A DNA stretch of 64,000 nt from Chlorokybus atmophyticus. Taxonomy: Eukaryota > Streptophyta > Chlorokybophyceae > Chlorokybales > Chlorokybaceae. Shown here piece after piece: positions 61,973-64,000 of the stretch. Position 1 is the first letter of the stretch. Every line of letters begins with the position of its first letter. The stretch lies in contig RHPI01003261.1 in NCBI GenBank assembly GCA_009103225.1, positions 62,001 through 126,000 of the forward strand, written 5' to 3'. The position numbers and the translations under genes are program-made. The notes beneath the pieces are model-generated. The model saw only the letters and a program-made list of their open reading frames with translations. It did no database searches and was not told the origin of the DNA.

Positions 61973-63983
61973 GCTTGCAATTTAGGAGAGCTTCTGCTTT
62001 CCCGGGACAAAGGCCGAATAGAGTTCGTCCGGCGGCGCCGTTGTTACGACGGCGAGTGAGGCAAAGCTCGAGCAGTCGAGAGCTGGTGAGACATTGATAG
62101 TCCTTCTATGTTGTGGCATATCTCCTTATACATTGTCAAGTTCTGCGCTGCTGTTGATATGAAAATGCATTCAGAATTTTCGTTGTTGCTCGTTGTTGTG
62201 TTCCTAGGGGTGTTTATACCGTGAATTGGTTCTCAACATTAGGTTGTTCTATGCATGTGCACTGATAAGGTGGTCACGGGTTGTCATGCATCTGTGGTAC
62301 TTATGCATGCATGCTGTCATCCATAGGCTTGTGCAGTGCTATCAGCAGACCGCGGCTTGAAGACCCATTTTTCCCAGAATGGCGCACCCAGCATCAATAA
62401 TATTCTTGAGGCTCGCATCTCAGAAGACTTGATGGCGAAGCAACAAAGTCGCCTCAAAATTTTCAGCGGAACTGCGAATCGACCTTTGGCAGAGGTATGT
62501 TTTCAAGGGCAGGAGTATCACTCGAAGTGAGTAATTCAGATTCATTCATTCATTTCTCCATTTATGCAGAACTTTGCAAGTAACAGCATGCAATTGTACT
62601 ACTGATATTGTGCAGGAGATTGCGATGTACTTGGGCGTGGATCTTGGTCAGATCAAGATCAAGAAGTTTGCTGATGGAGAGATTTATGTTAAGATAGAGG
62701 AGTCGATACGCGGGAAGGACGTGTTTCTTGTGCAACCAACATCACCACCAGCCAACGACCATTTGATGGAGTTGCTTATTATGATTGATGCATGCCGACG
62801 AGCGTCTGCACGCACAATTACAGCTGTCATTCCGTACTTTGGCTATTCACGAGCAGATCGCAAGGTCCGAACCTGCATGCACTGTAATCGATAAAAACAA
62901 GATATAGGTCCGAAGCCATGCATGCACTGTTTGGTGTGCTAAGAATAACACAAGTCCTGAAAAGCCATGGCTTTGTGCTGATGTCTTTTGGCTCGTTCAA
63001 CATTAGCTGGTGAGCAGGTATCCGGGCGAGAGTCCATTGCAGCAAAGCTTGTCTCCAACCTGATCACGGAGGCTGGTGCCAACCGTGTGCTTCTCCTAGA
63101 CTTACATTCCGGGCAAGGCATGGGCTACTTCGACATCCCAGTTGATCATGTCTTTGGCCAGCCCGTCATTCTGGATTACCTCGCCAGTAAGATGATTGAC
63201 TCCCGAGACTTGGTGGTCGTGTCTCCTGATGTTGGCGGCGTGGCACGCGCCCGGCACTTTGCCAAGAAACTGTCTGATGCGCCGCTTGCCATCATTGACA
63301 AGAGGAGATCAGCTCACAATGTTGCAGAGGTGATACAAGCAGGCAAATATTGCAAGCTGTGTTCTGGAATATAAAATAACGGACCCTGTTGGAAATGGTG
63401 TGTGAGCTGAATGTATGACCACTGCCAGGTGATGAACCTGATTGGCGATGTCAAGGGGAAGGTTGCGGTCATGGTTGATGACATGATCGACACGGCGGGA
63501 ACCATCACAAATGCCGCAGCTGTGCTGCATGAGGAGGGGGCACGTGAGGTTTACGCCTGCTGCACGCATGCTGTACTCAGGTATGCCTTTTCTGCTGATG
63601 TGTACTCTTGTAAACTGCAGCGGATTGCTTGGCAGTGGGCATCAAATGGCTTGCGGCATGTCCGTCATTACTGCGCACGAGTGTGCGCGCATATGCGTGT
63701 GCGTGTGCTTGTCATACCATCGTGCCGGCGGGCATTGTGTGAAGGAGGAATGCTTGACCTGTTTGTGCTGTGCGAAATGCTGATGCACACCGTGGTACAC
63801 AGCCCGCCTGCTGTGGAGCGCTTGTCAGGGGGCCTATTTCAGGAGGTTATTGTGACGAACTCCATCTCATTGACGAAAGACATGTATTTCCCGCAATTGA
63901 CAGTGCTGTCTGTCGCCAACCTACTCGGTGAGACCATATGGCGGGTGCACGATGAAAGCTCCATCAGCAGCATATTCAACTAG
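61918..63983 (+). CDS. PRS: Ribose-phosphate pyrophosphokinase (PRPP synthetase), plastid-targeted
   Basis: Six exons join in frame: 61918-62085, 62327-62494, 62616-62864, 63018-63329, 63429-63580, 63803-63983. They give 409 aa. Exon 1 encodes a Ser/Ala/Arg-rich transit-like peptide (MEALATSASAPSSSAAQ). The core shows RLKIFSGTANRPLAEEIAMY, KKFADGEIYVKIEES, QPTSPPANDHLMELLIMIDA, YFGYSRADRK, VSGRESIAAKLV, LDLHSGQGMGYFDIPVDH and the PRPP-binding loop VMVDDMIDTAGT. It makes PRPP from ribose 5-phosphate and ATP for nucleotide, His and Trp synthesis. The phosphate-insensitive plant class II isoforms lack the metal/phosphate segments seen here, so this is class I. Exon 2 needs the TAG acceptor at 62324-62326; nearby CAG sites break the frame. 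Confidence 0.95.
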
Positions 63984-64000
63984 CGTGATTGTTGGTGGGC

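Overview
This is a nuclear genomic window from a photosynthetic eukaryote of the green lineage, most likely a green alga. The coding genes are broken by many short to medium spliceosomal introns (mostly GT-AG, with a few apparent GC-AG). They include plastid- and mitochondrion-targeted housekeeping proteins: RNase J, PRPP synthetase, a glucan branching enzyme and ATP synthase delta. Plant-type regulators are present too (an AFC/LAMMER kinase, serine decarboxylase). Algal or protist-type genes that flowering plants lack, as far as I know, also occur (SPX-VTC-DUF202 polyphosphate polymerase, CLN3/battenin, a TOS1-like wall protein, a nidogen-domain protein). The sequence cannot tell me the species.

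Layout: 0.5-3.2 kb, AFC/LAMMER kinase (-). 5.2-8.6 kb, VTC4-like polyphosphate polymerase (+). 11.1-15.3 kb, GH13 branching enzyme (-). 16.0-23.0 kb, a decayed Ty3/gypsy chromovirus with two LTRs, gag, pol and a chromodomain, interrupted by an assembly gap. 23.8-26.1 kb, a secreted Fes1/SIL1-type Hsp70 exchange factor (+). 26-30.3 kb, AT-rich intergenic DNA with a pogo-like MITE and GC-rich hairpins. 30.4-32.2 kb, TOS1-like glycoside hydrolase (+). 33.3-35.2 kb, an unknown membrane-anchored protein (-). 35.2-38 kb, poorly resolved, with orphan exons. 38.1-39.1 kb, mitochondrial ATP synthase delta (-). 40.2-42.2 kb, CLN3 (+). 43.3-46.1 kb, GAF-domain protein (-). 46.2-46.9 kb, a perfect 248-bp duplication flanked by N and poly-G. 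47.2-51.4 kb, plastid RNase J (+). 53.0-56.1 kb, nidogen-domain secreted protein (+), frame-disrupted as read and containing a 331-bp CT microsatellite. 56.9-59.4 kb, serine decarboxylase (-). 61.9-64.0 kb, plastid ribose-phosphate pyrophosphokinase (+).

I rebuilt exon models by joining splice sites. For the kinase, VTC4, branching enzyme, Fes1, TOS1-like, ATP synthase delta, CLN3, GAF, RNase J, serine decarboxylase and PRPP synthetase genes, the exons sum to an exact multiple of three with no internal stop. There is no operon-like organisation. The shared themes are organelle metabolism and acidic-compartment biology (VTC4, CLN3). Telo-box motifs lie just upstream of several housekeeping starts. 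The items most worth a second look are the retroelement's stop codons, which fall largely at presumed Gln and Trp codons, an intron-like dispersed repeat at 37.2 and 42.8 kb, the TOS1-like and nidogen-domain genes, and the assembly artefacts.
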